Numbered from the stretch's first letter, positions 8,087 through 17,780 are shown. The stretch is 64,000 nt of DNA from SPJN01 sp965229935 (GCA_965229935.1 CBDDKB010000002.1:1426001-1490000), one strand, 5' to 3'. Notes: generated from the sequence alone by a model not told the origin. A program made the numbers and translations.

Positions 8087-9379
8087 TTAATAGACCAAGG
8101 CTTTTGCCGCCGCCCCTTCCCCTCTTTGATAGCGCAAAAAGGCACGAAAGACACCCATTTTGGGATCAGGGTCCAAACCATCTGCCATGCGGAAAATTTG
8201 CTCGCAGAACCAAGCCTGCACGGCCCCGAAATTTAGGGTCTTGATCAGCCCTAGATTGCTTTGCGGCCCTAACAAGCCCGGCCCCAAACGCAAGGTCTGT
8301 TCATAGGCGGGGGCCTGATCAATTTCAGCGGCCAATAGCTTATTGGACAGGTCCGGCATGGTGCAAAGCGGACGGGCGATGCCGATTAGATCAGCGTCCC
8401 CATCGCGAATCGCGTCTTCCATTGCCGCACGCGTGCGGAAGCCACCTGTAACCATCACGGGAATGGTGCTGACCTGTTTGATGGACTTTGCATAGTTCAG
8501 AAAATAGGCTTCGCGCGCCTTGGTCCGTTCTGTGACATGGCTGTCATAAATCGGCTCAAGCACGCCATCGCGCCCCATCATGCTGGGCTGTTCATAATTC
8601 CCGCCAGAGATTTCAAGGAGATCAACCCCCTCCTGCCCCAGCCATTCAACGACCTGCAAGCACTCCTCATGGGTGAAGCCGCCCTGCTGGAAGTCAGAAC
8701 TGTTCAGCTTAACTGAAATTGGAAAATCTGGCCCGACTGCCTCGCGCGCCTTGCGAACAGCACTCAACAAAAAACGCGCTCGGTTTTCCAAGCTGCCGCC
8801 ATATTGATCCTCGCGCTTATTGGCGATGGGCGACAAAAACTCAGACAATAAATAGCCATGCGCTGAATGTATCTGCGCGCCGGTAAATCCGGTTTGCTTT
8901 GCTGTCAGCCCGGCATTGGCAAACCGATCGATAAGCCCCTCGATCTCATCCACTGTAAGCGCGCGCGGTTCCCCGAACAGGCCGCCCGGCATGTTAAGCG
9001 GGATGGCAGACGGGCCGACCGGTTCTTTGGTAACGGACTTGGGTGTTTGTCGTCCGGCATGGGAAATCTGCATCCACAAATGATTGCCATTCGACGTGCC
9101 TGCGGCGGCATAAGCCTCCAGCTCTTTTAGGCCGCCATTGCTGCCATCGATCGCGACATTGCCGGGACGTTCAAGGTAATGACGGTCGATCTGCACATTG
9201 CCTGTCAACAGCATGCCTGTACCGCCCTCTGACCAGCGCTTATAGAGCGTGACATGCCTTGCGGTTGCACGGTTATGTTCATCCGCCAGCCCTTCGGTCA
9301 TTGCGCCTTTGCCAAGTCGATTGGGCAACACAGCCCCGCAAGGCAATGTCAAAGGGCTCGCTAAAACAGACTGGCTCAT
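8087..9379 (-). CDS. NADH:flavin oxidoreductase, Old Yellow Enzyme family
   Basis: A 430-residue FMN-dependent TIM-barrel enzyme. Visible are PLTLPCGAVLPNRLGKGAMTEG, ANAGLTAKQTGFTGAQIHSAHGYL, the signature NKREDQYGGSLENRARF, and the C-terminal phosphate-binding GGFRTRAAMEDAIRDGDADLIGIARPL. Members reduce activated double bonds, enones or enoates, at NAD(P)H expense. AAGGA is well spaced before the ATG at 9379; the longer frame to 9439 lacks family similarity. It is divergent from parE across a 126-base spacer. The in vivo substrate is unknown. Confidence 0.9.
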   Translation of the reverse strand: MSQSVLASPLTLPCGAVLPNRLGKGAMTEGLADEHNRATARHVTLYKRWSEGGTGMLLTGNVQIDRHYLERPGNVAIDGSNGGLKELEAYAAAGTSNGNHLWMQISHAGRQTPKSVTKEPVGPSAIPLNMPGGLFGEPRALTVDEIEGLIDRFANAGLTAKQTGFTGAQIHSAHGYLLSEFLSPIANKREDQYGGSLENRARFLLSAVRKAREAVGPDFPISVKLNSSDFQQGGFTHEECLQVVEWLGQEGVDLLEISGGNYEQPSMMGRDGVLEPIYDSHVTERTKAREAYFLNYAKSIKQVSTIPVMVTGGFRTRAAMEDAIRDGDADLIGIARPLCTMPDLSNKLLAAEIDQAPAYEQTLRLGPGLLGPQSNLGLIKTLNFGAVQAWFCEQIFRMADGLDPDPKMGVFRAFLRYQRGEGAAAKALVY

Positions 9380-9505
9380 TCTAATTTCCTTTTCATTCAG
9401 GGCCTTTAGACCTGCGTTATCTATAATGGGCAAGCGCAACTGGACATGGCCCCCATCACGGTCATACTGGAGACATATTGCGAATCACAAGCCGGATGAC
9501 AAGAG

Positions 9506-11545
9506 ATGAGTGATCTGTTCGACGAAGCAGACAAAAAACCTGCCCGCAAAAAGGCAGCCCCCAAAAAACCAGCGGCCAAAAAAACCGCTGCAAAAACTGC
9601 GAAATCAGGCGCAGCCGCAGAAGACTATTCCGCCAAGGACATCGAAGTTCTTGAAGGGTTGGAGCCTGTCCGTCATCGGCCCGGCATGTATATTGGTGGC
9701 ACCGACGAACAGGCGCTGCATCATCTGGCAGCTGAAATCCTCGACAATTCAATGGATGAGGCAGTAGCAGGCTATGCCAATAAGATCAGCATTCATCTTG
9801 ATGAAGGCAATCGTCTGACCATCACCGACAATGGCCGTGGCATCCCAATCGATCCGCACCCCAAATATAAAAAGCCAGCGCTTGAGGTTATTTTGACCAC
9901 CCTTCATTCGGGCGGCAAGTTCTCGAACAAGGCCTATGAAACATCAGGCGGGCTGCATGGCGTCGGCATTTCAGTTGTGAACGCGCTTGCCATTGAAATG
10001 ACTGTCGAGGTAGCACGCGACAAAACCCAATGGCGGCAAACCTTCAGCCAGGGCAAGCCAACTTCTACCTTGAAGAAAATCGGCAGCGCCCCGAACAAGC
10101 GGGGCACCTCTGTCACCTTTGTGCCAGACGATGAAATTTTCGGCGGCAAGATCAGTTTCAAGCCTGCCCGCTTGTGGCGCATGGCCCGATCCAAAGCCTA
10201 TTTGTTTCGCGGCGTTGAAATTCAATGGTCGTGCGACCCGAAACTGGTCGAAGGCACACAAACCCCCGCAACAGATACATTCCATTTCCCCGGCGGTCTG
10301 ACAGACTTCTTGAACGCAACATTGGAAGGTCGCACACGCGTAATTGACCCTGTGTTCGCTGACAGGGTTGAGACCGATCAAGGGACCGTTGAGTGGGCCA
10401 TCAGCTTTGTGGGCGGGGGCGATCCCCTGATCAGTTCCTACTGCAACACGATCCCCACACCTGATGGCGGCACCCATGAACAGGGGCTACGCGCCGCCTT
10501 GCTTAAGGGCTTGCGCGCCTATGGCGATTTGGCAGGCAACCGCAAAGCAAAGGACGTCACCATCGACGACCTGATGGGGTCTGCCGCCGTGATGCTGTCA
10601 GTCTTTATCCCCAACCCCGAATTTCAGGGCCAAACGAAAGAAAAGCTGTCCACGCAGTCGGCGGTAAGACTAACCGAAAACGCCATGCGTGATCATTTCG
10701 ACCATTGGCTGTCAGGCTCCCCCAAGGATGCTTCAACGCTTCTTGAATGGTTGATTGAACGGGCCGAGGAACGCCGTCGCGAAAAGGCAGATCGGGAAGT
10801 TAATCGCAAACAGGCAACACGCAAACTGCGCCTGCCGGGCAAGCTGGCCGATTGTTCGCAAGGCAATTCAGCAGGCACCGAATTGTTTTTGGTTGAGGGT
10901 GAATCTGCCGGTGGCTCTGCCAAGCAGGCGCGCAATCGCGCGACACAGGCTGTCTTACCCCTGCGTGGGAAAATCCTGAATGTCGCCAGCGCCAGCCGCG
11001 ACAAGATCAGACAGAACCAAGAACTGTCAGATTTGATTCAGGCGCTTGGCGTTGGGCTGCGTGACAAGTATCGCGAAAGCGACTTGCGCTATGACAAAGT
11101 AATCATCATGACCGACGCGGATGTGGATGGGGCACATATTGCCTCCCTCCTCATGACATTCTTTTTCCAAGAACTGCCGCAGCTGGTTCATGACGGTCAT
11201 CTCTATCTTGGCATCCCCCCGCTTTACAAACTGACCCAAGGGGGCAAGACCGCCTATGCGCGTGATGACGCCCATAAGGATCAGCTGCTTGAAACTGAAT
11301 TCACAGGCCGCGGCAAGGTAGAGATTGGACGATTTAAGGGGTTGGGTGAAATGATGCCTGCCCAACTAAAAGACACCACGATGAACCCGGCAACGCGGTC
11401 CTTGCTGCAGGTCGCCCTGCCATCGGAAGAAAAGGCCGCGAAATTCACGCGCGACCGTGTTGATCAGTTGATGGGTAAAAAGCCCGAGGCACGCTATCAG
11501 TTCATTCAGGAAAATGCGGCCTTTGTCACCGACCTTGACCTATAA
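9506..11545 (+). CDS. parE: DNA topoisomerase IV subunit B
   Basis: A 679-residue type IIA topoisomerase ATPase subunit that decatenates chromosomes together with ParC. The GHKL ATPase region is visible: EILDNSMDEAVAGY near residue 77, ITDNGRGIP, and SGGLHGVGISVVNAL. The TOPRIM domain has FLVEGESAGGSAKQA, PLRGKILN and TDADVDGAHI, and the C-terminus has RFKGLGEMMPAQLKDTTMNP. The sequence is ParE rather than GyrB because it lacks the large GyrB-type insert. The first 40 residues are lysine-alanine rich (KKAAPKKPAAKK), a likely unstructured nucleic-acid-binding tail. TATAAT occurs at 9422-9427 upstream, without a good -35. parC is not in the window. Confidence 0.96.
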   Translation: MSDLFDEADKKPARKKAAPKKPAAKKTAAKTAKSGAAAEDYSAKDIEVLEGLEPVRHRPGMYIGGTDEQALHHLAAEILDNSMDEAVAGYANKISIHLDEGNRLTITDNGRGIPIDPHPKYKKPALEVILTTLHSGGKFSNKAYETSGGLHGVGISVVNALAIEMTVEVARDKTQWRQTFSQGKPTSTLKKIGSAPNKRGTSVTFVPDDEIFGGKISFKPARLWRMARSKAYLFRGVEIQWSCDPKLVEGTQTPATDTFHFPGGLTDFLNATLEGRTRVIDPVFADRVETDQGTVEWAISFVGGGDPLISSYCNTIPTPDGGTHEQGLRAALLKGLRAYGDLAGNRKAKDVTIDDLMGSAAVMLSVFIPNPEFQGQTKEKLSTQSAVRLTENAMRDHFDHWLSGSPKDASTLLEWLIERAEERRREKADREVNRKQATRKLRLPGKLADCSQGNSAGTELFLVEGESAGGSAKQARNRATQAVLPLRGKILNVASASRDKIRQNQELSDLIQALGVGLRDKYRESDLRYDKVIIMTDADVDGAHIASLLMTFFFQELPQLVHDGHLYLGIPPLYKLTQGGKTAYARDDAHKDQLLETEFTGRGKVEIGRFKGLGEMMPAQLKDTTMNPATRSLLQVALPSEEKAAKFTRDRVDQLMGKKPEARYQFIQENAAFVTDLDL

Positions 11546-11669
11546 CCGTTTTTTGCTTGCACCATCGGGCTGGCTGTGCTGGCCTGCTGGCTGAATTATC
11601 TGCGCCAAATTCGGCGTAAAGTTGCGTAACAGCGTCAAACACGGCGCATATATGAATAAAGGTGAACAT

Positions 11670-11951
11670 ATGACTGCGATCCGCAATATTGTGACTGTTT
11701 TGGCCCTGACAGGCATGCTGGCACTTGCCGCCTGTGGCAAGCCGAGCAAGGCTGACATTGTTTCCAAGGCCGAAGACGTTTCAACCCGGGCAGAGCTTGA
11801 AACCGCGCTGGGCAAACCCGATTCTATCTCCAAGTTCGGCTTTGTTGAAACATGGACCTATGAAGCAGAAGACGGCACCGTCAAATTCGATCTGACAGGT
11901 GATTCAGTAGTTCTGAAGCGTACCGGGGACGCAGCCGAAGAAGACAAATAA
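11670..11951 (+). CDS. Small predicted lipoprotein
   Basis: A 93-residue protein with a short basic start, the hydrophobic segment IVTVLALTGMLALAAC, and a lipobox LAAC giving Cys22 as the lipidation site. The mature part, with ELETALGKPDSISKFGFVETWTYEAEDGTVKFDL, recalls SmpA/OmlA-like small lipoproteins that compare pairs of residues in a beta fold, but I cannot name a family. ATG 11670 is chosen because AAAGGTG lies 6 bases before it; frame extensions upstream to 11622 lack a signal. It is monocistronic, with a terminator directly behind. Confidence 0.75.
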   Translation: MTAIRNIVTVLALTGMLALAACGKPSKADIVSKAEDVSTRAELETALGKPDSISKFGFVETWTYEAEDGTVKFDLTGDSVVLKRTGDAAEEDK

Positions 11952-11975
11952 GCCTGATTTTTAGGCTAGTTACTG

Positions 11976-12010
11976 CACCCACTCGCCATTTAGGCGGGTG
12001 GGTGTTGCTT
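11976..12010 (+). terminator. Rho-independent terminator after the lipoprotein gene
   Basis: CACCCACTCGCC pairs with GGCGGGTGGGTG around a 5-base loop (12 pairs with one G-T wobble), followed by TTGCTTTT. It separates the lipoprotein gene from the helicase gene. Confidence 0.85.
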
Positions 12011-12146
12011 TTGCGGCGCGCGTCACGCTGTCGCCGCGCGGGGCCGCGCCCTTGACTTGGCCGCCCAGATTATAGAGTGTCCGGCCCAATACAGGCGCGG
12101 GCGTGCCATTTGGGCCCCGTGCGTTCCGCAATCAAGCAGGATAGCT

Positions 12147-13613
12147 ATGACTTTTGCCGACCTCGGCCTTTCAGACGATCTATTAAAAGCGATCAACGAC
12201 CAAGGATATGATGAGCCTACGCCCATTCAGGCCAAGGCCATTCCGCATGTCTTGGGTGGCGCCGATGTAATGGGCATTGCCCAGACAGGAACCGGCAAAA
12301 CTGCAGGCTTTACCCTGCCTATGATCGACCGGCTATCCAATGGCCGCGCCAAGGCCCGTATGCCGCGCAGCCTGATCCTTTGCCCGACCCGTGAACTGGC
12401 GACGCAGGTTGCGGAAAACTTCAAGCTTTATGGCAAATATAAAAAGCTGACCATGGCATTGCTGATCGGCGGCGTTGCCTTTGCTGATCAGGACCGTTTG
12501 ATCGACCGTGGTGTTGATGTTCTGATTGCAACACCGGGCCGCCTGCTCGACCATGTTGAACGCGGCAAACTGGTTTTGCTGGGTGTTCAAATCCTTGTGG
12601 TGGACGAAGCTGACCGCATGCTCGACATGGGCTTTATCCCCGATGTGGAACGTATCTGCGCATTGGTTCCTGCTGCCGGGCGGCAAATGCTGTTCTTCTC
12701 TGCCACCATGGCACCTGAAATTAAGCGCCTTGCCGACAAGTTCCTGCGTGATCCTGTTAAGGTCGAGGTTGCCCGTCAGGCAACAACTGCCGACACAGTG
12801 ACCCAGCATCTTGTGCAAGTGCAGCCACGTCAAAAACGCAAGGCATTGCGCCACCTGCTTGATCAAGAAGACGTGCAGACCAGCATCATCTTCTGCAATC
12901 GCAAGCGCGACGTGTCTGAGCTGTTCTCATCGCTTAGCCGCTATAACTATTCTGTCGGCGCGCTGCATGGCGACATCCCGCAAAATTTGCGGACAGAGAC
13001 ACTGGATAAATTCCGTAATGGCGAGCTGAAAATGCTTGTCGCGTCAGACGTTGCGGCACGCGGGCTCGACATTCCTTCTGTTGGCCATGTGTTTAACTTC
13101 GACCTTCCCATGAATGCCGAAGACTATGTCCACCGCATTGGCCGGACAGGCCGTGCCGGCCGCACGGGCACCGCCTACTCCCTATGTACTGATCGGGACA
13201 GCAAATATCTTGACGCGATTGAAGCCATGATCAAAAAGCCGATCCCGCGTCTTGAACTGCCCGGCATTACCGACAAGGGGCCGACTGGCGATAACGAAAA
13301 GTCAGACGACAAGCCGGAAGCCAAAAAGACATCGGACAAGAAAAACAACAACAATCAGCGTCGCAACAATAACAACAACAATAACAGCAATAGCGGCAAG
13401 TCTGAGCGCAACGATCAGAACAACCGTCGCGGCGGCCGTGGGCGCAACCGGAAAGATGATCTGGGCCCGCCCGTTGTGGGTTTGGGCGATCACGTCCCCG
13501 CCTTTATGCTGGTGTCTGTTGCCCCTGCAGCACGCAATCAAAAATCCGCTAGCGCGCCGGCAGAAGAACAGGCAGACAAAGGGTCTGACGATCAGGCAAC
13601 TGACGCGGCCTAA
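12147..13613 (+). CDS. DEAD-box ATP-dependent RNA helicase (RhlE-like)
   Basis: A 488-residue helicase. In order: Q motif GYDEPTPIQAKAIP, Walker A AQTGTGKT (residues 45-52), PTRELATQ, TPGRLLDH, VVDEADRMLDMGF, SAT, ASDVAARGLDIPSVGHVFNF and HRIGRTGRAGRTG. After residue 390 comes a tail rich in Asn, Lys and Arg with an N7 run, then GGRGRNRKDDLGPPVVGLGDHVPAFMLV, a short segment I associate with alphaproteobacterial RhlE-type enzymes. It unwinds RNA in ribosome assembly or decay; the basic tail should bind RNA. AGGAT precedes ATG 12147; the frame upstream to 12057 is noncoding-like. Its stop overlaps the convergent next gene by 4 bases. Confidence 0.93.
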   Translation: MTFADLGLSDDLLKAINDQGYDEPTPIQAKAIPHVLGGADVMGIAQTGTGKTAGFTLPMIDRLSNGRAKARMPRSLILCPTRELATQVAENFKLYGKYKKLTMALLIGGVAFADQDRLIDRGVDVLIATPGRLLDHVERGKLVLLGVQILVVDEADRMLDMGFIPDVERICALVPAAGRQMLFFSATMAPEIKRLADKFLRDPVKVEVARQATTADTVTQHLVQVQPRQKRKALRHLLDQEDVQTSIIFCNRKRDVSELFSSLSRYNYSVGALHGDIPQNLRTETLDKFRNGELKMLVASDVAARGLDIPSVGHVFNFDLPMNAEDYVHRIGRTGRAGRTGTAYSLCTDRDSKYLDAIEAMIKKPIPRLELPGITDKGPTGDNEKSDDKPEAKKTSDKKNNNNQRRNNNNNNNSNSGKSERNDQNNRRGGRGRNRKDDLGPPVVGLGDHVPAFMLVSVAPAARNQKSASAPAEEQADKGSDDQATDAA

Positions 13614-14602
13614 TCTTCCAAACTGTCCTGATAGGCAAACAAGCCTGGTGCACCGCCCGTGTGCAGGAAGATAACATCCTGATCACCGCTATATGTCCCG
13701 GCGCGAATGTCACCGATCATGCCGCCCATCGCCTTGCCTGAATAAACAGGGTCAAGCAACAAGCCGTCATAGCGCGCGCAAAGCACCAGCGCCTCCCGCA
13801 CCTCGTCGGTCAGAAGACCATAGCCCGGCCCAATAACACCGCCCTTAACGATCACCGCGTCACGCGGGATTTCTGGCGGGTTCTCCAACAAAGCACGCAC
13901 CTCTTCTACTAAGGCAAGGACTGTCTCCGCCACCTTGGCCTCATCACCCTTATAGACGTCATAGCCGATCACAGGCACATCACACCCTGCGAGCGCTAGC
14001 CCGGTTATCAGCCCGGCCTGTGTGCCGCCTGTGCTGGTTGCATGGCAAATCGCGGCGGGCGCCAGATCAAGCGCCTGAATATCCATGGCAAGCTCAATCC
14101 CTGCCTTTACATAACCAAGCGTCCCAACTGCGGTTGAACCGCCCGGCGGATGGATCGCGGCCTTGCGCCCCTCTACCTCAAACGCCTCAAGCAGTTCACC
14201 AAGTTTAACAGCAGCCTCTTCATCACTATCGACCGGATGGATGGTGGCCCCGAACAAATCATCCAACAACAGATTGCCAGACCGCTGATAGGTCTGTGTT
14301 GCGTTCGGCACTTGTCGGACCAAAATCGCATGACATTCTAGCCCGGCACTGGCGCAGGCGGCCGCCGTTTGGCGAACATGATTGCTTTGCAAGGCACCAA
14401 AGGTGATCACCGCATCCTCATCCGCCTCAAGCGCAGCGCCGATCAAAAACTCCAGCTTGCGGGTTTTGTTGCCGCCAAAGCCAAGTCCGGTGCAATCGTC
14501 CCGCTTGATATAGATTGACGGGCCATCCAGCAATTCAGTCAGCCCGGCTAGCGGTTCAAGCGGCGTTGGTAAATGGGCAAGTGGGAAACGGGCAAAATCC
14601 AT
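13610..14602 (-). CDS. D-cysteine desulfhydrase / ACC deaminase family PLP enzyme
   Basis: A 330-residue fold-type II PLP enzyme. IKRDDCTGLGFGGNKTRKLEFL includes the PLP-binding lysine in GGNKTRKLE, followed by FGALQSNHVRQTAAACA and the phosphate-loop pattern ATSTGGTQAGL. The family includes D-cysteine desulfhydrase (D-cysteine to pyruvate, sulfide and ammonia) and ACC deaminase; DcyD is the usual bacterial annotation. Which of these it performs cannot be decided from motifs alone. It converges on the helicase gene with overlapping stops. It follows the aldehyde dehydrogenase gene after a terminator, so it likely has its own promoter. Confidence 0.87.
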   Translation of the reverse strand: MDFARFPLAHLPTPLEPLAGLTELLDGPSIYIKRDDCTGLGFGGNKTRKLEFLIGAALEADEDAVITFGALQSNHVRQTAAACASAGLECHAILVRQVPNATQTYQRSGNLLLDDLFGATIHPVDSDEEAAVKLGELLEAFEVEGRKAAIHPPGGSTAVGTLGYVKAGIELAMDIQALDLAPAAICHATSTGGTQAGLITGLALAGCDVPVIGYDVYKGDEAKVAETVLALVEEVRALLENPPEIPRDAVIVKGGVIGPGYGLLTDEVREALVLCARYDGLLLDPVYSGKAMGGMIGDIRAGTYSGDQDVIFLHTGGAPGLFAYQDSLED

Positions 14603-14623
14603 AAACTGTTCCTAGGGGTAATA

Positions 14624-14657
14624 TAAAAAAAGGCGGCACTGATCTTGCAGCACCGCC
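14624..14657 (-). terminator. Rho-independent terminator after the aldehyde dehydrogenase gene
   Basis: Read on the minus strand, GGCGGTGCTG pairs with CAGTGCCGCC (10 pairs including two wobbles) around CAAGAT and is followed by seven T. It lies 28 bases past the aldehyde dehydrogenase stop. Confidence 0.87.
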
Positions 14658-14684
14658 CCATTTTAACGCAAGTCCGTGTCTGGA

Positions 14685-16145
14685 CTATTTCATCATCTGT
14701 TCAGCCATTTTACGCAGGTCCGGGCCGTAAGGCGGACGGACAGCATTCAGCAAATTGTCAAAACGTTTGCCGATCTGTGTAAACACCGCTTTCTTGTGGC
14801 TGAACTGACGGAAGCCATCAACACCATGATAGGCACCCATGCCCGCAGGGCCGACACCGCCAAAGGGCAAGTCTTCCTGCGCCACATGCATGATCACTTC
14901 GTTCACGCTAACACCGCCTGATGTGGTGTTGTTCAGCACGTGATTTTCCTCGGCCTTGTTTTCACCGAAATAGTAAAGCGCCAGCGGACGATCCTTGGCG
15001 TTGACATAGTCAATCACTTCATCAACCTGGCTATAGGTTTTGATAGGCAATAGCGGGCCGAAGATTTCGTCCTGCATGATTTTCATATCATCGGTTGCAT
15101 TCACAACGATGGTCGGCGGAATTTTGTGGGCAGCCTGCTGGCTGAAATCTTCATTCGCCGGATTGATTTCACGCACGGTTGCGCCCTTGGCCTTCGCATC
15201 TTCGATATAGCTGTTCAGGCGATCATAATGACGCTCGTTCACGACAGATGCGTAATCAGGATTATCCTTCAAGGTCGGATACATCTGGGTCACGGCTGTT
15301 TCTGCCTTGCTGACAAATTCATCAACCTTCCCATCGGGAACATAGACATAATCAGGCGCCAAGCAGATTTGGCCTGCATTCAGGGTCTTGCCGACCATGA
15401 CACGCTTTGCCGTGACATCAAGGTCAGCGGTGTCTGAAACAACAACCGGGCTTTTGCCACCAAGTTCCAGCGTCAACGGCACCAGATTTTCAGATGCTGC
15501 GCGCATCACATGCTTGGCAATTGATGTTGCGCCTGTGAACAGCAAATGGTCAAACGCAAGGCCGGAGAATGCCTGACCAACCTCAGGCCCGCCGGTAAAG
15601 ACCGCAACTTCGGTTTCATCAAAAGTTTCGGCACACATGCGGGCAATGACTTCTGAACTTGCCGGGGTGAATTCACTCGGCTTGATCATCATGCGGTTAC
15701 CGGCGCCAAAAATCCCGGCGAAGGGCGCAAATGTTAGCTGAAAGGGGAAGTTCCACGGTGAAATGACACCCACCACGCCAAGCGGTTGATAATCAACGCG
15801 CGCCTTGGCACCTAATAGGCCAAGCGGGAATTGCACCTTGCGCTTTTCAGACTTCATCCAGCCTTTCAGATGCTTCATCGTGTGCTTAAGCGGCCCGATT
15901 GACCCGGCAACATCGGTGAACAATGTCTGGTCAGGCGACCGGCTGCCAAAGTCTGAATTGACCGCATCGCACATTTCTTTTTCAAATCGTAGCAGCATAT
16001 CGACGGTACGCTGCAACCGATCCATCCGCAGTTCATAACTGGGGGGACCATCCTGCAAATAAGACTGGCGTTGCTTGTCCAGCACGGCCTGCATTTGTGC
16101 CTGAAGGTCAGCACCCTGTGATTGATCAATTGTTGCGGCGGTCAT
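14685..16145 (-). CDS. Coniferyl-aldehyde-type aldehyde dehydrogenase
   Basis: A 486-residue NAD(P)-dependent aldehyde dehydrogenase of the class 3/coniferyl aldehyde branch. PLGVVGVISPWNFPFQL, FTGATSIAKHVM, the general-base region LELGGKSPVVV and the nucleophile region NAGQICLAPDYVYVP are all present. Length and the absence of a long N-terminal extension fit this branch. Typical substrates are aromatic or medium-chain aldehydes oxidised to acids. GGAGGG precedes ATG 16145; the frame upstream to 16220 is unlikely to be translated. No aromatic catabolism genes flank it, so the physiological substrate is unknown. It ends at a strong terminator and forms a single-gene unit. Confidence 0.9.
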   Translation of the reverse strand: MTAATIDQSQGADLQAQMQAVLDKQRQSYLQDGPPSYELRMDRLQRTVDMLLRFEKEMCDAVNSDFGSRSPDQTLFTDVAGSIGPLKHTMKHLKGWMKSEKRKVQFPLGLLGAKARVDYQPLGVVGVISPWNFPFQLTFAPFAGIFGAGNRMMIKPSEFTPASSEVIARMCAETFDETEVAVFTGGPEVGQAFSGLAFDHLLFTGATSIAKHVMRAASENLVPLTLELGGKSPVVVSDTADLDVTAKRVMVGKTLNAGQICLAPDYVYVPDGKVDEFVSKAETAVTQMYPTLKDNPDYASVVNERHYDRLNSYIEDAKAKGATVREINPANEDFSQQAAHKIPPTIVVNATDDMKIMQDEIFGPLLPIKTYSQVDEVIDYVNAKDRPLALYYFGENKAEENHVLNNTTSGGVSVNEVIMHVAQEDLPFGGVGPAGMGAYHGVDGFRQFSHKKAVFTQIGKRFDNLLNAVRPPYGPDLRKMAEQMMK

Positions 16146-16323
16146 GTTATGCCCTCCATTCTGTTTAGATAGTCGGCGCACCCCTTTATCAGAAGCGCCC
16201 CAATTGTGGATTTGCGTCAATTCAATTTCTTGGCTAATGAGAGACAGTATTTCAGACCCGAAGTCTAGTCAAAAATGACGCATCTGTCAGGGTAATATAG
16301 ACAAAGAAAAGAGCATTTCAGAC

Positions 16324-16854
16324 ATGATCCCAACCCTGACCACCAACCGATTGATTTTACGTGGCTTTTGCGCGAACGACCTTGAACCTTACATGGGGCT
16401 GGTCGGGGATCGTGAAGTCATGCGCTATATCGGTACTGGCGTAACGCTCGACCGGATGAACGCCTTTCATTCGCTTGCCTCTATTTTGGGCCATTGGCAG
16501 CTTCGCGGCTATGGCTTGTGGGCGGTTGAGGAGCGCGCGACAGGCGCACTTGTGGGCCGCATCGGCTTTTATAATCCCGAAGGGTGGCCCGGCTTGGAAA
16601 TCGGCTGGTTGCTGGGGCGCGCCCATTGGGGCAAGGGTTACGCAACGGAAGCTGCCCATTCCTGCCTGAAATGGGGCTTTGATACGCAAAATATGCAAGA
16701 TGTTATTAGCTGCATTCAGCCCAAAAACACGCCATCTATTGCCGTTGCAGAACGGTTGGGCGAACGGCTGTTGCGTGAGGACCGCCTGCAGGGCATCCCG
16801 GTTTTGATCTATGGGATGGACCGGAACGATTGGTTGAAAAATCGCACCGAATAA
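16324..16854 (+). CDS. GNAT family N-acetyltransferase (RimJ/RimL-like)
   Basis: A 176-residue acetyltransferase starting MIPTLTTNRLILRGF, the classic opening of RimJ/RimL-type members (TxRLxLR). The acetyl-CoA-binding segment LGRAHWGKGYATEAAHSCLKWGF and the NTPSIAVAERLG motif near the end are complete. The group acetylates protein N-termini or small molecules; the target is unknown. It stands alone, 92 bases before an enoyl-CoA hydratase gene. Confidence 0.88.
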   Translation: MIPTLTTNRLILRGFCANDLEPYMGLVGDREVMRYIGTGVTLDRMNAFHSLASILGHWQLRGYGLWAVEERATGALVGRIGFYNPEGWPGLEIGWLLGRAHWGKGYATEAAHSCLKWGFDTQNMQDVISCIQPKNTPSIAVAERLGERLLREDRLQGIPVLIYGMDRNDWLKNRTE

Positions 16855-16946
16855 GCTGGACTGCCCCTACCCTAGCCTCTAATTTGCCACCAACAATATT
16901 TTGCCATTCACTATGCCAATTCCCTCATGAACAGGATTTCAACATT

Positions 16947-17780
16947 ATGGATTATGAAAGCATCCGATTAGAGGTGACAGACGGCATTGCCGTTCTTACC
17001 TTGAACAGGCCAAAGGCGCTGAATGCTGTCACCCCTGACATGCTGGCAGAAATGATTGACGCTGTGGATCGTGTGGCAGCAGACGACAATGCCCGCGTAC
17101 TTGTTATGACGGGTGAAGGGCGCGGCTTTTGTGCAGGCGCCGACCTTGCTACCAAGATGACAGACAACAAAGTCACCTTCCCTATTGAGGCACCCCATGG
17201 CGGCAAGCCTAATAATGGCGATGTCACGGCATCTGCGATGAAGGCGCTTCATAATCCACTGATTGCCAAAATCTGGCATCTGAACAAACCTGTTATCAGC
17301 GCCATCAATGGCGTAGCAGCAGGTGGCGGTATGGGCCTTGCCCTGACCTGCGATATTGCGATTGCCGCACAGTCAGCAAAATTTGTGTGTGTGTTCGCCC
17401 CCCAGCTAGGCATTTTGCCCGACATGGGCACGACCTACCATTTGCAGCGGCTGGTCGGTCGCGCACGGGCCACGGCACTTGCCTTCCTTGGCGAGAAACT
17501 GCCCGCAGAAAAGGCGCGTGATTGGGGCATGATCTATGATGTGGTTGAAGATGACCAGTTGATGGACGAGGCGATGAAGGTCGCCCGTAAACTGGCTGAC
17601 GGCCCACCGCTGGTATGGCCCGCAGTTCGCAAAGCATTTGCCGACAGCGAACAGAATAATATTGACGACCAACTTTTGTACGAAGCCGAAGGCCAGCGGA
17701 TCTTCTGCGCCACCGAAGACTTCCGCGAGGCAACCATCGCCTTTGTTCAAAAACGCAAACCGGAATTTAAGGGCAAGTAA
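16947..17780 (+). CDS. Enoyl-CoA hydratase/isomerase family protein, first of a tandem pair
   Basis: A 277-residue crotonase-fold protein. VTDGIAVLTLNRPKALNAV, GEGRGFCAGADLATK (first oxyanion-hole segment), NGVAAGGGMGLALTCDIAIA (second oxyanion hole) and a C-terminal FVQKRKPEFKGK are present. The enzyme class hydrates 2-enoyl-CoA or isomerises it in fatty-acid or amino-acid breakdown. The ATG at 16947 is chosen because the family pattern starts there; AGGA is about 10 bases upstream. The next gene, 42 bases downstream, is a related hydratase ending in almost the same motif, suggesting tandem duplication. Confidence 0.9.
   Translation: MDYESIRLEVTDGIAVLTLNRPKALNAVTPDMLAEMIDAVDRVAADDNARVLVMTGEGRGFCAGADLATKMTDNKVTFPIEAPHGGKPNNGDVTASAMKALHNPLIAKIWHLNKPVISAINGVAAGGGMGLALTCDIAIAAQSAKFVCVFAPQLGILPDMGTTYHLQRLVGRARATALAFLGEKLPAEKARDWGMIYDVVEDDQLMDEAMKVARKLADGPPLVWPAVRKAFADSEQNNIDDQLLYEAEGQRIFCATEDFREATIAFVQKRKPEFKGK

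Noticed and set aside
9422..9427. TATAAT as a parE promoter
   Set aside because: No acceptable -35 lies 16-18 bases upstream, so it is not listed as a feature.
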